Shown here: piece by piece, positions 62,503 through 64,000 of the stretch
Layout of the letters: each line of letters starts with the position of its first letter
How positions within the stretch are numbered: position 1 is the first letter of the stretch
Source: UBA1381 sp964399965
GTDB lineage: Bacteria > Bacillota > Clostridia > UBA1381
Assembly (NCBI GenBank): GCA_964399965.1
Contig: CAYNRX010000001.1
Location: forward strand, 124,001 to 188,000
Length of the DNA stretch: 64,000 bases
Direction: 5' to 3'
Position numbers and translations under genes: made by a program
Notes under the pieces: model-generated
Told to the model about the DNA's origin: nothing
The model's input: only the letters and a program-made list of their open reading frames with translations
Databases searched by the model: none

Positions 62503-63807
62503 TTATACTCCTTCCAATTGCGTTTTCAACGTTTCCAACGCCCTTTGCGCAGTTTTTAAATATCGCTCCTGCTTTTTCCTTATCCTTTCACCAAGAGGCT
62601 CTATAATGCCGAAATTAGCATTCATTGGCTGTATCTTCTCGTGACTTTTCGCCGATATATAAAGCGGCAGCGCGCCAATACACGTTTTGGCTGATGGTTC
62701 AAGCATCACTTCGCCCTTCATTAACCGCGCCATATTATATCCGGCCAGTATCCCAGAGGACGCCGATTCGACATATCCCTCCACACCGGTTATCTGTCCG
62801 GCAAAAAACACCTTCGGATACTTATCTGCCTGGTAAAATCTGTTCAGCACTCGCGGCGCATTTATATAGGTATTGCGGTGCATTACACCGTAACGGACAA
62901 ATTCCGCATTTTCAAGCCCCGGTATCATCGAAAACACTCTTTTTTGCTCGCCCCATTTAAGGTTGGTCTGAAAGCCGACAAGATTATAAAGCGTCCCTGC
63001 CATGTTATCCTGGCGAAGCTGCACTACAGCATAGCTGTCATCCCTGCCTGTAGCCGGATCTACCAATCCCACAGGCTTTAAGGGGCCAAAAAGCAGCGTC
63101 TGCTCGCCGCGTCCGGCCATAACCTCCACCGGCATACACCCCTCGAACACCTGCGCGTTCTCAAACCTTTTCAAGGGGACGGTCTCCGCTGTTATAAGCG
63201 CATTGTAAAACGCTTCATACTCCTCCCTTGTCATCGGGCAATTTATATAATCCGCGCTCCCCCGGCCATAGCGGGCGGCACGGAACACCTTTGTTTTATC
63301 TATGCTCTCCTCAGTCACCACCGGGGCAGCCGCATCGTAGAAGTACAGGCTTTCCCCGCCGGCAATACGCTCTATCTCTGCCGATAACGCTTCCGAGGTC
63401 AAAGGACCGGTCGCCACTATCGTATATTCCTCGGTATCTATCCTCTCTGCTTCCTCCCTCACGACTGTTATCAGCGGATGAGTCTCTATCTTTTCTGTGA
63501 TATATCCCGAGAAAATATCCCTATCCACAGCCAGCGCGCCCCCGGCCGGAACGCGCGCCTTATCGGCCGCCTCCATCATCAGCGAACCAAACAACCGCAT
63601 TTCCTCCTTAAGCAGGCCGCAGGCGTTCGTTATCTGCTCCGCTTTTAAGGAATTGGAACAAACCAATTCTGCTAAAGACGCACTCGAATGCGCCGGGGAG
63701 AATTTCTGCGGCTTCATTTCATACAGGACGGTCTCCACGCCCGCTTTTGCCAGCTGATACGCGGCCTCACAGCCCGCCAGTCCGCCGCCTATAACTTTCG
63801 CTTTCAT
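62503..63807 (-). CDS. trmFO: Folate-dependent tRNA (m5U54) methyltransferase
   Basis: 434 residues. It uses methylenetetrahydrofolate and FAD to form m5U54. The FAD motif VIGGGLAGCEAAYQLA, the family segment LAELVCSNSLKAEQ (with conserved Cys) and PAGGALAVDRDIF, VMAGRGEQTLLFGPLKPVGL, LVGFQTNLKWGEQKRVF and GVEGYVESASSG near the end are diagnostic. ATGA overlaps the topA stop, and the topA-trmFO order is typical of Bacillota. Confidence 0.96.
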   Translation of the reverse strand: MKAKVIGGGLAGCEAAYQLAKAGVETVLYEMKPQKFSPAHSSASLAELVCSNSLKAEQITNACGLLKEEMRLFGSLMMEAADKARVPAGGALAVDRDIFSGYITEKIETHPLITVVREEAERIDTEEYTIVATGPLTSEALSAEIERIAGGESLYFYDAAAPVVTEESIDKTKVFRAARYGRGSADYINCPMTREEYEAFYNALITAETVPLKRFENAQVFEGCMPVEVMAGRGEQTLLFGPLKPVGLVDPATGRDDSYAVVQLRQDNMAGTLYNLVGFQTNLKWGEQKRVFSMIPGLENAEFVRYGVMHRNTYINAPRVLNRFYQADKYPKVFFAGQITGVEGYVESASSGILAGYNMARLMKGEVMLEPSAKTCIGALPLYISAKSHEKIQPMNANFGIIEPLGERIRKKQERYLKTAQRALETLKTQLEGV

Positions 63808-64000
63808 TTATCGCCCTTCCTCTCGTATCCGCAGCCCTCTGTGTTACAGAATATCCGCGGATTCCGTCCGCCGCGCTTTAAGAGCAAGCCTCCGCATTTA
63901 GGGCAGCGTTCTCCGCTCACGGGCTGATCCCAGGCCATGAAATCACATTTGGGCAGATTCTCGCAGGCGTAATACGTCTTGCCCTTGCGCGACCGCTTTC
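63804..64000 (-). CDS. topA: DNA topoisomerase I, C-terminal end (gene continues beyond window)
   Basis: The minus-strand frame from the right edge gives about 65 residues with a zinc-finger pattern: KTYYACENLPKCDFMAW, then CPKCGGLLLKRGG and FCNTEGCGYERKGDK. This is the typical C-terminal zinc-ribbon part of bacterial TopA. The TGA overlaps the trmFO start. The catalytic part lies outside the window. Confidence 0.88.
   Translation of the reverse strand, partial: KRSRKGKTYYACENLPKCDFMAWDQPVSGERCPKCGGLLLKRGGRNPRIFCNTEGCGYERKGDK

Noticed and set aside
1..64000. tRNA or rRNA genes, CRISPR arrays, prophage or transposase genes
   Set aside because: Looked for GGTTCGAATCC-type T-arms, regularly spaced repeats and recombinase motifs; none found by eye. 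A tRNAscan/CRISPR search would confirm.

Overview
The window comes from a low-to-mid GC member of the Bacillota, most likely a strictly or largely anaerobic, spore-forming clostridium of the gut or rumen type. The evidence is the L10-leader/rplJL arrangement, SigA behind DnaG, a SpoVD-like penicillin-binding protein with PASTA domains, a YlmC/YmxH-family protein, folate-dependent TrmFO, a flavodiiron protein, FeoAB, and strong AGGAGG ribosome binding sites with consensus TTGACA-17-TATAAT promoters. I saw no rRNA, tRNA, CRISPR array, phage gene or transposase.

Layout. 1-3614 (+): the 3' end of a BlaR1-type M56 metallopeptidase gene, then three tandem genes that each repeat the post-peptidase cytoplasmic segment and TM helix of BlaR1 but carry unrelated ectodomains. 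3695-6691 (-): LacZ. 6692-8836 (+): L10 leader, rplJ, rplL, DUF177, rpmF. 9080-11609 (+): dusB and guaB. 12014-13354 (+): secreted SLH + NlpC/P60 protein. 13566-17238 (-): argC-argB-proS. 17482-20982 (+): C39-like peptidase, double-OB SSB-like protein, holA, zinc-ribbon membrane protein. 21346-28791 (+): uvrB, a small NTase-like protein, uvrA, feoA, feoB. 29020-39733 (-): division and cell-wall cluster mraZ-rsmH-ftsL-spoVD/pbp-murE-murF-mraY-ftsW-murG, without murD. 40073-40888 (+): lgt. 40954-49161 (-): dnaG-sigA-prmA-fprA-rsmE-yqeG-aroE-aroK-thioesterase. 49287-53405 (-): flavodoxin-like protein and a second, divergent GH2 enzyme. 53530-59091 (-): ylmC, nrdR, a PHP-domain gene with a frameshift, mnmE, an MTA/SAH deaminase and a SAH hydrolase-like gene. 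59299-60000 (+): RadC. 60101-64000 (-): topA 3' end, trmFO, a thioredoxin-fold protein and a GT-C-like membrane protein.

Most genes are housekeeping. The least ordinary regions are: (a) the split BlaR1 locus, where one peptidase is followed by three exchangeable sensor modules; (b) the mtaD-ahcY pair, where the hydrolase carries HxExK instead of the usual HxTx(E/Q), suggesting that S-adenosylhomocysteine is recycled through S-inosylhomocysteine; (c) two families of dispersed palindromic repeats in intergenic gaps, mostly between convergent genes; (d) a GH2 protein with Asn at the usual acid/base position and a CuAO_N-like tail but no signal peptide; (e) an A8 homopolymer that breaks the PHP-domain gene. 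Promoters, terminators and start choices below were read by eye; family assignments rest on recognised motifs, not on database searches.
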